Position numbers and translations under genes: made by a program
Part shown: positions 9,582 through 19,669 of the stretch, piece by piece
Position numbering within the stretch: the stretch's first letter is position 1
Layout: the number at the start of each line of letters is the position of its first letter
The notes under the pieces: generated by a model
What the model saw: the letters and a program-made list of their open reading frames with translations, nothing else
Databases searched by the model: none
What the model was told of the DNA's origin: nothing
Source of the DNA: Maribacter ulvicola
GTDB lineage: Bacteria; Bacteroidota; Bacteroidia; Flavobacteriales; Flavobacteriaceae
Direction of reading: 5' to 3'
Length of the DNA stretch: 64,000 bases
Assembly: GCF_900155985.1 (NCBI RefSeq)
Contig: NZ_FTMA01000001.1
Span: 1,550,001-1,614,000 of the forward strand

Positions 9582-10352
9582 CTATTTTAATTCTGGAGCA
9601 ATTTGGTCTATAGATATTACACTTGGAGGAAGTTCGGTAACCTTTAAATTTCGAAAATGTATTTCAGCTCCTTCTGATTCCAGGCATAAGTAGCCTTTTT
9701 TTTGTGATGATTTTGCAAGACCATTTACGAATTTTCCATTTACAGCAAGCTTTACCACACCGTCAACACATACTACGTCATACGTATTCCAAATACCTTT
9801 CCCTTTTGCACGATTTTCAATGGATTTACTTCTTTCTCCTCTAGGGTTATCGGGAATTGTTGTTACCCCACCTACACCAAAAAGTTCACCATGTACATAG
9901 GCAATCGGAGGTTTTTTTCCATCTTGTAGATTGAGATTTACCCAGTCTAATTCCAACATTTGTATTTCAAGGCCATCGGGTAAATTTTGACCTTCTTTTG
10001 GGTTTGCACTGCTCCAGGCAAATATTCCAGAATTTCCTCCTGCTTCCATGTGTCTCCATTCTACATGTAGAATAAAGTTTTCATACTGTTTTTCAGATCG
10101 TACAACTCCTATTGGCATGCCTTTACACACCAAGGTGCCATCATTTTGAACAGACCATGTTTTTTCGTTAGTATTCACATTTTTCCATTTTATAGTTTCG
10201 GCCTCAACTGAATTTGGAGCGTAGAGGTCTTTCATTTCGGTCACAGAACCAAATTCAAAACTAAAATCGTCAGTTTGTGCACTAATTTCAGTAACAACGA
10301 TTGATGCTAAAGCAAAGGCAATTCGTAATCCTAATTTATTTATATATTTCAT
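9582..10352 (-). CDS. DUF1080 protein, putative 3-keto-disaccharide/3-keto-glycoside hydrolase
   Basis: 256 residues, signal peptide about 1-25 (ends EISA-Q). Family landmarks: [19 protein letters not shown] (about 65-83), the [12 protein letters not shown] strand, [10 protein letters not shown], the [11 protein letters not shown] strand, [19 protein letters not shown] and the C-terminal strand ending IHFRNLKV. This concanavalin-like fold family includes enzymes that split 3-keto-glycosides after an oxidoreductase has introduced the keto group. Neighbouring Gfo/Idh enzymes, one exported, fit that two-step scheme. Periplasmic. Confidence 0.85.
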   Translation of the reverse strand: MKYINKLGLRIAFALASIVVTEISAQTDDFSFEFGSVTEMKDLYAPNSVEAETIKWKNVNTNEKTWSVQNDGTLVCKGMPIGVVRSEKQYENFILHVEWRHMEAGGNSGIFAWSSANPKEGQNLPDGLEIQMLELDWVNLNLQDGKKPPIAYVHGELFGVGGVTTIPDNPRGERSKSIENRAKGKGIWNTYDVVCVDGVVKLAVNGKFVNGLAKSSQKKGYLCLESEGAEIHFRNLKVTELPPSVISIDQIAPELK

Positions 10353-10510
10353 AGTTATTTTTAATAATTCGTGTCAGAAACGGTTATTGAATTTAAGATA
10401 GAGGGTAGTAAGTCAATCTATGTGTAGATTAGACGCCCAAAAAATCAATTGAATTTTTGAGCATACTCCTAGATGAATCAACTATTTCACTGTAACCTAT
10501 AATTTTATGA

Positions 10511-11815
10511 TTAGATAAATTTGGTTTTGCCAGGTACGGCTATTTCAGGTCCTTCAAACTTTAGATTCCAGTCGTAAGAATCGGGTCCTAATATTTCAGT
10601 TGAATTTAATGCGTCCTCCCAGGTTATCGTCTGGCCTGTATAAGCGGCCATTCTTCCCATAATACCCATAAGTGTGCTGTTGGCACTAAGTTCTCCATCA
10701 TTTATACCAGAATCTTCTCGAATGGATTTGAAGAGTGCATCATGTTCCGACTGATACATGTTATTGACTTCACCATCGTATTTCCAAGGGTTTCTGCCTG
10801 TAATCTCATGGCGGTTTCCTTCATAAAAAGCATTACCTAAAGACCCATTGATTTCGACTGCATTTTTTGAAGACCCTCCACGTTGTTGTCTTGTAAAACA
10901 GTATCCTTTTATATCATTAGCATAGTTATATTCCATTGCAAAATGGTCAAATATGTTTCCATATTTCTTGTCGGTACGCCATTGTCTTCCCCCCGTAGCG
11001 GTCACTGACAAGGGCATTTTCTCACCTAATGCCCAGGTTATCATATCTAAACTATGTACAAACATTTCTACAATAAAATCGCCTGACAACCAATTTTGAT
11101 AATACCAGTTTCTAAGTTGGTATTCCATGTCGGTCCATTCTGGTTGTCTACCCTTAAACCATAGTTCTCCACCGTTTCTAGTTGATGAGATCGATTTTAT
11201 ATCTCCTATGGCACCATCTAAAACTTTTCCATACAATGCCTGTTTTTGAAGGTCGTATCTAAAACAATAACCAGAAACTAAAGACAGATTTTTATTTTTA
11301 GCTTTTTTCGCAGCCTCCAGTACTTTTCGAACACCCGGTGCATCTACTGCTACTGACTTTTCATAAAAGACATGTTTTCCAGCATCTACAGCAGCTGTTA
11401 AGTGATTAGGTCTGAAGCCAGGAGGAGTCGCAAGAAGTACGACATCTACTCCAGAATCGATAAGTTTTTTATAAGCATCAAAACCTACGAACTGTCGCGC
11501 TTTATCAACTTTTATACGCTTGCCGTGAGCTTTTTTTAATAAATTCAACGAACTTGTAAGTCTATCTTCGAAAGCGTCTGCCATGGCATGTAATACCACA
11601 TCCGGGTCTGCGTTCAGCGCTTGTACAGCTGCGCCTGTACCCCGGCCTCCACAACCGACCAATCCTACTTTGAGTTGTTTCTTTATGGTGCCGCTAAAAC
11701 TATTAGCTAAACCAATGGGCATATGAATTGATCCAGTACTGAAAAGAGCAGCAGCTCCTGCCTTTTTAATGAATCCTCTACGAGTGTCTTTGGTAATAAT
11801 TGATTTGTCTTTCAT
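10511..11815 (-). CDS. Exported (Tat) Gfo/Idh/MocA-family oxidoreductase
   Basis: The start is the ATG at 11815, giving 434 residues; a longer frame to 11947 runs into the upstream SusD gene and is not needed. A twin-arginine signal (TRRGFIKKAG, RR at residues 12-13, then AAALFSTG) indicates export of the folded NAD(P)-loaded enzyme. The Rossmann motif VGLVGCGGRGTGA follows, then the YEKSVAVD segment corresponding to the EKP motif and a GH109/Gfo-like C-terminal domain. It starts 5 bases after the SusD stop. Likely acts in the periplasm on a sugar delivered by SusCD; works logically with DUF1080 hydrolases as the oxidising step. Confidence 0.88.
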   Translation of the reverse strand: MKDKSIITKDTRRGFIKKAGAAALFSTGSIHMPIGLANSFSGTIKKQLKVGLVGCGGRGTGAAVQALNADPDVVLHAMADAFEDRLTSSLNLLKKAHGKRIKVDKARQFVGFDAYKKLIDSGVDVVLLATPPGFRPNHLTAAVDAGKHVFYEKSVAVDAPGVRKVLEAAKKAKNKNLSLVSGYCFRYDLQKQALYGKVLDGAIGDIKSISSTRNGGELWFKGRQPEWTDMEYQLRNWYYQNWLSGDFIVEMFVHSLDMITWALGEKMPLSVTATGGRQWRTDKKYGNIFDHFAMEYNYANDIKGYCFTRQQRGGSSKNAVEINGSLGNAFYEGNRHEITGRNPWKYDGEVNNMYQSEHDALFKSIREDSGINDGELSANSTLMGIMGRMAAYTGQTITWEDALNSTEILGPDSYDWNLKFEGPEIAVPGKTKFI

Positions 11816-11820
11816 ATTTT

Positions 11821-13392
11821 TTAATTTGTGTATCCGGGGTTTTGTGTTATTACATCGTTTATGTCCATTTCCTTTTGTGGAACAGGCCAACAGTAATCGC
11901 GAGCTGGATTGAATTTGGCAACCTGCCCATAGTCTAATGTTTCCCATTCACCTGAATTTTCGTTGAGGTAAAGCATACCCTCAAGAAGACCAACCTTTGC
12001 TTCGCCAAGTTCCCATCTATTAAGGTCGTATAGCCGAAGACCTTCAAAAGCTAGTTCCTTGACGCGTTCATCACGAACTATTTGCCGGAGTTCTGACTGT
12101 GTTTTCCCTTCGGTAATAGCTGGCATTTCTACTGTTGGTCGTTGTCTTATAGCATTAATGGCATCATAAACGGAAGTATCAATTTCATTAAGCTCAATTT
12201 TAGATTCTGCATACATTAACAATACATCGGCATACCTAATCAATATCATATTTATATCACCTAAGTCTGGGTTCTGCACAAATGTTTCGTAATCCACCCA
12301 TTTTTTCAGATTATAACCATATATAGTAGCCCACTCACTACCACTAACTCGGTCGGGAGTGCTGCTGTAAGGCCAAGAATTATAAGTGTTGTTGCCAATG
12401 GTCTGTCCGGTATAATATACATTAAAAGCCCATCGAGGGTCTTTGTTCTCATAGGGGTCATCTGGGTTGACAGGTCCGATATATTCGTATTTCTCAAAAA
12501 GCCCCATCATAGGTTCAACGGTAGAATTACCACCGATAGATGCAGCTGAATATCCAAAGTTGTTGTAGACATTCCCTCCGACGGCATATTGCCTATCAAA
12601 TATTATTTCCGATGAATTCTGCCCTGCAGACTGAAAAAGCGCTTCGTAATCAGGGTACAAGCTATAAACTCCTAAATTAATTACGGCTAAAGAAGCATCT
12701 CTGGCCAGTTCATATTTGTTATTACGAATGGCTACCCTTGCTTTAGTGGCTAAAGCAGCGCCATGTGTAACTCTACCAAGATTATCATTGTTGTAACTCA
12801 TAGGCAATGCCTCACTATTAATAATATTTTCTAATTCATTTAGTACAAAATCTACGATTTCTTCCTTGGAGTTAGTAGGGCGCTGGTCATTAACATCAAG
12901 AGGTTCTAGGATTAAGGGGGCATTACACCAAAGACTGGAAAGCTGCATATAATAATATGCTCTTAAGAATTGAGCTTCGGCTTTTAATCTTGCCATAACA
13001 TTTGGGTCGCCCTCTTCTACACGACTTATATTCGCTAGAACGTCATTAGCCTTTCGAATACCGCGATAGTATCTTTCCCATATTCCGGTGATTGTGGAAT
13101 TTGACGGATCTATTTCACCAAGGCGTACGTCATTAAAAGTAGGGATATTTGAGGCAGATCTAAAGCCTATATCAGTAATGCCATCTAGTTCTATAACAGA
13201 TTGGGGGTTGTCAAGCTCATTGTAAATAGCGTTAACGGCTAAAATAGCATCGCTTTCAGTCCTCCAATAAACCGTCTCTGAAACCGCACCGGTAGGTTCA
13301 ATATCTAGTCCTTCGTCTAGTCCTTCAGTACACCCTAAGAATAGAGCTAAGACCATTAATAGTAATCCTTTTAATATATCTAAATTTTTCAT
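11821..13392 (-). CDS. SusD/RagB-family glycan-binding lipoprotein
   Basis: 523 residues. Signal sequence with lipobox LFLGC (Cys21) marks a surface lipoprotein. SusD features include the N-terminal TPR-like helical part (YYRGIRKANDVLANIS; AEAQFLRAYYYMQL about 137-150) and the C-terminal RYADVLLMYAESKIEL and RDERVKELAFEGLRLYDLNRW motifs. Binds the oligosaccharide above its partner SusC. It is 17 bases downstream of the SusC gene and 5 bases upstream of the exported Gfo/Idh gene, so all are likely one transcript. Confidence 0.95.
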   Translation of the reverse strand: MKNLDILKGLLLMVLALFLGCTEGLDEGLDIEPTGAVSETVYWRTESDAILAVNAIYNELDNPQSVIELDGITDIGFRSASNIPTFNDVRLGEIDPSNSTITGIWERYYRGIRKANDVLANISRVEEGDPNVMARLKAEAQFLRAYYYMQLSSLWCNAPLILEPLDVNDQRPTNSKEEIVDFVLNELENIINSEALPMSYNNDNLGRVTHGAALATKARVAIRNNKYELARDASLAVINLGVYSLYPDYEALFQSAGQNSSEIIFDRQYAVGGNVYNNFGYSAASIGGNSTVEPMMGLFEKYEYIGPVNPDDPYENKDPRWAFNVYYTGQTIGNNTYNSWPYSSTPDRVSGSEWATIYGYNLKKWVDYETFVQNPDLGDINMILIRYADVLLMYAESKIELNEIDTSVYDAINAIRQRPTVEMPAITEGKTQSELRQIVRDERVKELAFEGLRLYDLNRWELGEAKVGLLEGMLYLNENSGEWETLDYGQVAKFNPARDYCWPVPQKEMDINDVITQNPGYTN

Positions 13393-13409
13393 AATATTTT
13401 ATTTATTTC

Positions 13410-16400
13410 TTAAAATACCACGTTAAGACCAACACTTATTGTTTTTGTATGAGGAAAGAACTGACTTCTTCCTCTAGGAGTTTCTGGATCAAATAACTTT
13501 TGAGCAGTTATCGTGAGCATATTTTCTCCAGAAATGTATAATCTAAATTTTGAAAAAATATCTTGCCTAAAAGTGTAGCCTAGCTGAAAATTCTTTAGTC
13601 TAGCGTATTTGCTGTTTATTAGCCAAAAATCTGATTTGACGATATTCCATGAGTTCCCCGATGTGACCAAAGGCCAATCACCATTTGGGTTTCTTTCAGG
13701 GTGATATGTGCGTTCTGCCATTTCTTTGTGAACGAAGTTTTGAAAAACTGGACCTTCAGGTATTGAGCCATCCAACAAATGTTGCTTTTTAAGTACACCT
13801 TGCCAAAACATTGAGAAATCGAAACCTTTAAATGAAGCATCGAACCGTAAGCCGAATTCATACCTTGGATCCTCATTACCAATGATGACCTGATCACCTC
13901 CCGGAGCAATGGATTGTGTAATTTGACCATCTCCATTTACATCTTCATAAATGATGTCTCCTGTTCCCACATTTGGGTTGATGGTCGCTGGATATTCAGC
14001 CAAATCTTCATTGGTTCTATATAGACCAGGAGATGTGAGGCCCCTTAAAGTATTGATTGAATGACCTTCTGTCCATATAGAAAAGTTGTCTGGAAAAAAT
14101 GGACCAGCACCATTTAAATCCTCAATTTGATTAATAACATCGGTAAAGTTTAACCCTATTGAATAATTGAAGCCATCTGGTTTAAAGACACTTTGGTAAT
14201 TAATACCTATTTCATAACCATTGTTCGAAACCGCCGCGGCATTCTGTACTGGGGGGTTAACGCCAATGGTGCTAGATATAGGTAAGTCAAGTAAGATGTC
14301 ATCCGTGTATTTCCAGAAATATTCGGCGACCAATGATAATCTGTTATTCAAAAAAGAGGCATCAAGACCTATGTTAGTCATGGTTGAGGTTTCCCAAGTG
14401 ATATTTGGATTTCCAGCAGTTCTTATAGCAGAACCGGATACTACATTTCCACCAAACTGATAACCTTGATTTAAATCGTAAGTACTCCTAAAACGGTTTA
14501 GTCCAATGTTTTGGTTGCCCAATTGCCCCCATGATGCTCTTAGTTTGATATTGCTGATAAAAGTGTCTTCTACCAAATCTTCAATAAAAGCTTCGTTTGT
14601 TATGTTCCAACCCGCAGAAATAGAAGGAAAGATGCCCCATCGGTTACCATCACCAAACCTTGAAGAGCCATCATACCTTATATTACCTTGAATGAGATAT
14701 TTATCGTTGAACGAATAGTTCAATCTACCAAAAAAGGACCTAAGTCTCCATTCTTGATTATAGCCACTGATTCTTTGATTATCAACCGCACCCGCATTTA
14801 AATCTCTTAGATTATTATTAAAGAAATTTTGTCGACTTGCTACAACATTCTTGAATTTGTTATGAATTTCTTCGTAACCAACAAGTGTCTCTACATCATG
14901 ATTGTCAAATTGTTTATCATAATTAAGATATAGTCTTTGGCTAAGCTCTCTTCTAGTGTTTTCGGTTTCTGAGAGTTCGTTAGTTGCAAACCAACCTGAT
15001 ACAGCGACAGGTTTATCCGTGACATAGTTTTTCATACCTGCTAGGCTATTCATGAAATGAGAAGTAGACTGATTATCAATTTTATAGGTTACATTACCTT
15101 CCAGAGATAAGTCTTCCATTATCTTATATTCGAAACCTCCTTGGGCAACAACATCATCGGAAAGTCTATTGGTTTCGCCTTCATTGGCCATAGCATGCGG
15201 GTTCCAATAGCCAGAGACCAAATCGTATGTGCCATCAGGATATTCCATGACTACATTTCTATTAATGTGAAGTAGACCTTGAATGATTTGTGACCCGGCA
15301 ACACCACTCCCGTTTATAGCATGGCCTGGACCGGAAAAATTACCATTACGGTACAAAAGTCCTAATTTGAACGTTAACTTCTCACTGGCAAACATATCTG
15401 CATTGATTAGCATGGTAGTTCTTTTGTTATTGAAATTTTGAATAATGCCATCGGAATCATTATAGTTTAATGATGCAAATATTCTACCTCTTTCGTTTCC
15501 ACTGGAGATAGAAAACGCATGTTGTTGCATGAGCGCACTTTTGTTGAATATTCCATCTTCCCAATTGGCCCAAGGAAATTCGTAAGGTTTTGTACCTGCT
15601 ATAGCATTTTCAATGTATTCCTCAGAATAAGTGGGAGTACCTCCTGCATTTACCTGAGCTTCATTTTCCAGTCTTAACCATGATTCGGTATCAGCTTTCT
15701 CTGGAAAAAAACTAGGGTTCTGAACCCCTACAAAAGCATCATATGTAATTGTGATACCTTTTGCCGTACCTCTTTTTGTGGTTACCAATATTACTCCGTT
15801 GGCCGCTCTTGAGCCATAAATTGAAGCAGATGCAGCATCTTTTAATATTGAAATAGATTCTATATTTTGCGGTTCTACCGAACCTAAAGACTGTTCAACC
15901 CCATCAATTAAGATCAGTGGATTTGAGTTGTTTAAAGTCCCAATGCCTCTAATTCTAATGTTTACATCCTCTACTCCTGGCGATCCTCCTTTGTTTTGAA
16001 TAGTCAAGCCTGGAGATTGACCCTGCAAGGTAGTTGCAGCACTGGTAACGGGTCTTTGAGTAAGACCTTCCCCGTCAACTGAACTTATGGCTCCAGTAAC
16101 TTTGGCTCTACTTTGTGTGCCATAACCTACTAATATAACTTCTTCTAAGCTGGCAGCATTAGCAGACATAATTATTGATAGATTTGACTGACTGGCAATA
16201 GCTACTTCTTGAGTAGAGAATCCGATGTATGAAATTACCAATATGGCATCTTGGTTTACTGTAATAGAAAAGTTTCCGTCGAAATCTGTCTGAGTGCCAT
16301 TCGTTGATTCTTTTTCAAGAATGTTTGCTCCTGGTAGGGGTCGACCATCTGAATCCTTAACAATTCCCGTAACTTGCTGCTGTACTTCTTTTACGTTTGA

Positions 16401-16787
16401 AACCATCACATTGGGAGTGTATTTACTTGTTTTTGCCTCTGAATTTTTATTAGTTAATATTATTTGCCTATTTAGCGTATGATAATCAATGTTAGTGTCG
16501 TTGAATAGAATTTCAAGAACTTGATCGATTCTACTTTTTATTACATGTATTGTAACTTTGCGTTGCAAATCCAGCTTATCGCTCTCATACATAAATCTAA
16601 ATTCTGTAGTAGTTTCAATTTCATTTAATACTTCTTTAAGGGTGACATTATCAAAATCTAAACTAATAAAGGTATTTTGATTATATGTGTTTGCATATAT
16701 ATTACATAATGAAATTAATAGAATTAGAACGGAGAGTTTAGTTTTTGTACAAGGCTTTTGGGAAAACCCGGTCAATAATTTGCTCAT
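13410..16787 (-). CDS. SusC/RagA-family TonB-dependent transporter with N-terminal STN signalling domain
   Basis: 1125 residues. Order: signal peptide (about 1-33); STN (secretin/TonB short N-terminal) domain about 40-115 (FISLDFDNVTLKEVLNEIE); a carboxypeptidase regulatory-like domain about 137-210 (VTGIVKDSDGRPLPGANI); plug with the SusC motif EEVILVGYGTQ (about 215-225) and ISILKDAASASIYGSRAANG; then the 22-strand barrel. The STN domain means this transporter talks to the FecR anti-sigma factor encoded just upstream. Imports an oligosaccharide with SusD across the outer membrane. Confidence 0.95.
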   Translation of the reverse strand: MSKLLTGFSQKPCTKTKLSVLILLISLCNIYANTYNQNTFISLDFDNVTLKEVLNEIETTTEFRFMYESDKLDLQRKVTIHVIKSRIDQVLEILFNDTNIDYHTLNRQIILTNKNSEAKTSKYTPNVMVSNVKEVQQQVTGIVKDSDGRPLPGANILEKESTNGTQTDFDGNFSITVNQDAILVISYIGFSTQEVAIASQSNLSIIMSANAASLEEVILVGYGTQSRAKVTGAISSVDGEGLTQRPVTSAATTLQGQSPGLTIQNKGGSPGVEDVNIRIRGIGTLNNSNPLILIDGVEQSLGSVEPQNIESISILKDAASASIYGSRAANGVILVTTKRGTAKGITITYDAFVGVQNPSFFPEKADTESWLRLENEAQVNAGGTPTYSEEYIENAIAGTKPYEFPWANWEDGIFNKSALMQQHAFSISSGNERGRIFASLNYNDSDGIIQNFNNKRTTMLINADMFASEKLTFKLGLLYRNGNFSGPGHAINGSGVAGSQIIQGLLHINRNVVMEYPDGTYDLVSGYWNPHAMANEGETNRLSDDVVAQGGFEYKIMEDLSLEGNVTYKIDNQSTSHFMNSLAGMKNYVTDKPVAVSGWFATNELSETENTRRELSQRLYLNYDKQFDNHDVETLVGYEEIHNKFKNVVASRQNFFNNNLRDLNAGAVDNQRISGYNQEWRLRSFFGRLNYSFNDKYLIQGNIRYDGSSRFGDGNRWGIFPSISAGWNITNEAFIEDLVEDTFISNIKLRASWGQLGNQNIGLNRFRSTYDLNQGYQFGGNVVSGSAIRTAGNPNITWETSTMTNIGLDASFLNNRLSLVAEYFWKYTDDILLDLPISSTIGVNPPVQNAAAVSNNGYEIGINYQSVFKPDGFNYSIGLNFTDVINQIEDLNGAGPFFPDNFSIWTEGHSINTLRGLTSPGLYRTNEDLAEYPATINPNVGTGDIIYEDVNGDGQITQSIAPGGDQVIIGNEDPRYEFGLRFDASFKGFDFSMFWQGVLKKQHLLDGSIPEGPVFQNFVHKEMAERTYHPERNPNGDWPLVTSGNSWNIVKSDFWLINSKYARLKNFQLGYTFRQDIFSKFRLYISGENMLTITAQKLFDPETPRGRSQFFPHTKTISVGLNVVF

Positions 16788-16890
16788 TTGGTTTTTTTTA
16801 TACTTAGTTTGGATAATTATGAATAATAGTATAATTGGTGATTTATGTGAAAATTTAACCGCATTTGTAGATTTAATGCATAGATTCTTT

Positions 16891-18030
16891 TTAACTTATG
16901 AATATAATCCCATCTACAATTTTGTAAGTAAAAGGTTGAATTTTCATCAATGACTTTAAGATATCTTCTATACTTTCAATGTTTACATTTAGATTGGCGT
17001 TCAGCATTTTTGAGGCAAGTTCTTTATTATTGTTTTTGATAATGATATTGTATCTACGTTCCAGTTTTTGTGATATTTTACTAAAAGGTTCATCTCTGAA
17101 TATTAGTTCTCCTGTAATCCATCCAGTATATATTTCTACATCAACCTCCTCAATTGTTGTATTATGATTGGTTTTATTCCAGCTCCCTTGGTTTCCTGGT
17201 TTTAAAATGGTACTTTGATTAGGGTAATAAGAATTGGTCATATCTACTGATCCTTCGATAAGGACAGTATTGATTTCTTTATCTTCAGGGTACGATGTTA
17301 TATTAAACTCTGTACCAAGTACCTCTACTCCAACGGCATCGGCATTTACGATGAATGGATGTTGCGTGTCTTTGGCTACTTTAAAGTAAGCTTCACCTTT
17401 AATATATACCTCCCTTTTTATGCCTTTTAAAAATTTGATTGGATATTTTATCGTAGTTCCTGAATTTAGGTGTACGAAGGTGCCATCAGATAACTCGATA
17501 TTGAAAATTTTCCCAAGAGGTACTTGTAGTTCATTGAATATGACTTCATCAATCTCAGAATTTGGGTAATACCGTATAGTATTGTGTCTTTGCAGACCTA
17601 TCGGTTTCCCGTTAAAAGAAATATTTCTTTTAACGTCGGTTTCATCAATGGAAGTGGTATTAGTATTGTCTACTCTTAATGTTATAGAATTTTCAGAAGA
17701 TTCATAAGTTGGTAATACGTACTTTTCTTTTTGAAACATAAAAAAGGCGGAAATTATCCCGATAAATATTGCTGCATATTTCAGAGCCGATTTCATAACA
17801 AGAGTGGATTGGGTTTCCTTTTTGGTTATTTCAGCTTTTATTGTTGTCCAATCTTTAGAAGTGTCAACCTTATTTAATAGAAGAAAAGACTCATTTAACA
17901 AGCCTTTATTATAAAGCTCATATATAATCTGCTTATCGTCATCGGAAAGTTTCTTTAGGTCTTCTGAATCCAACTTACCTTTCATTTTAAGATGCTCTAA
18001 AGCCAATTTTAATTGCTTTTCGTTTGACAT
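16891..18030 (-). CDS. FecR-family anti-sigma factor
   Basis: 379 residues. Cytoplasmic N-terminal part about 1-78, one membrane segment about 82-100 (YAAIFIGIISAFFMF), FecR domain about 165-270 (VPLGKIFNIELSDGTFVHLNSGT ... VEVLGTEFNI) and a C-terminal DUF4974 domain about 305-379. It holds the ECF sigma factor and receives the signal from the STN domain of the SusC protein, whose gene begins 103 bases downstream. The sigma gene (18213) is divergent, 182 bases away, rather than upstream in the same operon as is usual. Confidence 0.93.
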   Translation of the reverse strand: MSNEKQLKLALEHLKMKGKLDSEDLKKLSDDDKQIIYELYNKGLLNESFLLLNKVDTSKDWTTIKAEITKKETQSTLVMKSALKYAAIFIGIISAFFMFQKEKYVLPTYESSENSITLRVDNTNTTSIDETDVKRNISFNGKPIGLQRHNTIRYYPNSEIDEVIFNELQVPLGKIFNIELSDGTFVHLNSGTTIKYPIKFLKGIKREVYIKGEAYFKVAKDTQHPFIVNADAVGVEVLGTEFNITSYPEDKEINTVLIEGSVDMTNSYYPNQSTILKPGNQGSWNKTNHNTTIEEVDVEIYTGWITGELIFRDEPFSKISQKLERRYNIIIKNNNKELASKMLNANLNVNIESIEDILKSLMKIQPFTYKIVDGIIFIS

Positions 18031-18212
18031 TTTTAACGTTTATTTTTTTAAGTCGTGTAAATACTGTTTTAGGGTGACAGATAATTTAACTTTTTAACAA
18101 TAAAAAATAAATATTCGTGCTTTATATGTGTGTTTAAATATAAATAGATAGGTTTATCATTGAATTAATGAGGAATTATTTAATTTTCTATAAATTAAAA
18201 TCAACAGGTATA

Positions 18213-18761
18213 ATGAATTTACAGCCGTTAAATGTAGAAGATTTAGAGTTTTTTTTTAGAGAGAACTATGCTTATTTATGCTTAGTTTCTTTAACTATTG
18301 TTAAGGATTCAGATGTTTCTAAGGATATCGTACAAGATTTTTTTATATCTTATTGGGAGAGAAGAAATCGTGTTAATCTAACAGTTTCTTTTAAAGCGTA
18401 TTCTGTAAGAGCTATTAAAAATTTAAGCCAGCAACATTTGAGAAATATTATAAAAGAAGAATCTTTCATTCAAGAATTAGCTTACAATAGGAATATTGAT
18501 CAAGAGGATATTAAAGATTCCAGCAATATACCGGTACTGTATGATATGGTGAATAAATTGCCTAAAAAAAGAAGAGAAATTTTCATATCTTATGTAGTCT
18601 ATGGGCAAAGTTATGCTGAAATAGCAGAAGTTAATAATATTTCTGTGAATACAGTGAAGACACAGATGAAGCGTGCTTATCGTTTTCTAAGAACAGAAAC
18701 TAATCCTGATATTCTATATTTAATATTCATAATTTTCCTTAAATATTATGAAAATCAATAG
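18213..18761 (+). CDS. ECF-type RNA polymerase sigma factor (FecI-like)
   Basis: 182 residues from the ATG at 18213 (an ATG at 18168 adds 15 residues that look non-functional). Sigma region 2 is about residues 10-75 (VSKDIVQDFFISYWERR), and region 4 about 115-170 (YAEIAEVNNISVNTVKTQMKRAYRFL) forms the helix-turn-helix. Probably drives the divergent FecR-SusC-SusD locus when the STN domain of SusC relieves FecR. Confidence 0.92.
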   Translation: MNLQPLNVEDLEFFFRENYAYLCLVSLTIVKDSDVSKDIVQDFFISYWERRNRVNLTVSFKAYSVRAIKNLSQQHLRNIIKEESFIQELAYNRNIDQEDIKDSSNIPVLYDMVNKLPKKRREIFISYVVYGQSYAEIAEVNNISVNTVKTQMKRAYRFLRTETNPDILYLIFIIFLKYYENQ

Positions 18762-19669
18762 GGTTTTTAATTACAATAATTTTATAGTTTAAGGTTGTGG
18801 ATAAAGAGTAGGGTTTTGAATAATTTTGTCTAACCTGTAAAGCGGTTAGTTTATAATTTATGATGTTTTTTGTGGAATAGCGGTTAGGGTAGTGATGTCA
18901 TATGAAGAACCTAGCTACGATAGGGGCTATTTAAGGTTTTTAATAATGTTCCAAAGTACATGTAAATAGAAGAGTAGTAATAATGGTTTTTATACGTTTA
19001 AACTTATTATATTTAGGGAGATGTCATGAAGGAGCTGTCCAAATTTGTAAAAGAACCAAGAAAAGAAGTTAGCCCAACAAAGGTCAGGAGTGACATTTAC
19101 TATAACAGGTAAAACAAAATAGGGTGAAGTTAATCTTAACCTTTAGATAATTGATCAGGTACCAAAAATGTTTGGACATCAATTAAATCCTGCAAGGTTA
19201 TAAGAACTTGAAAAGAGATGAGCTATAGTATATTATAGATTTTCTTGCTATAGTTTGCTACAGAAGAAACCATTGGTCTATGCGAATTTATGTATAATTA
19301 AACACCAATCTATAACATAAGGTTGAATTGATTTTTTTTCCAAAATGAGTCATTAAACAGTTACAGGATTCAGGGGAAATCAAGTTTGTTGGTCACCTTT
19401 ACCACAAGGAGAATTAGTTCTTAATCTAACGTGAAGTCCTGTTTGGAATAGGTGTTATGATATGTGGTAAGGATGTTGGCTGTCAAATTTAATTCATTTA
19501 ATTGGTAGAAATAGGCAGGTCTTTATTCTTAAGGAAATTAAATGGTGCCATCTTGAGATGATCGTACATAAATTGAATATCTGCCAAATAAATTATAGGT
19601 ACTCAGTTATCTCAACAAGTGGTAATGTTATGTACTAGAATTGCTAACGTATAAAATAATAGATAAAAG
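18762..19669. other. Long non-coding or decayed stretch
   Basis: About 900 bases between the sigma factor and the sulfatase. All six frames are short and broken. The longest plus-strand Met-started piece (19026-19112, MKELSKFVKEPRKEV...) is only ~28 codons and matches nothing I know. No hairpin terminator with a T run was seen. Confidence 0.4.

Noticed and set aside
10511..11947. Long start for the exported Gfo/Idh gene
   Set aside because: The extra 44 codons overlap the SusD coding end; the ATG at 11815 gives a clean Tat signal 5 bases after the SusD stop.
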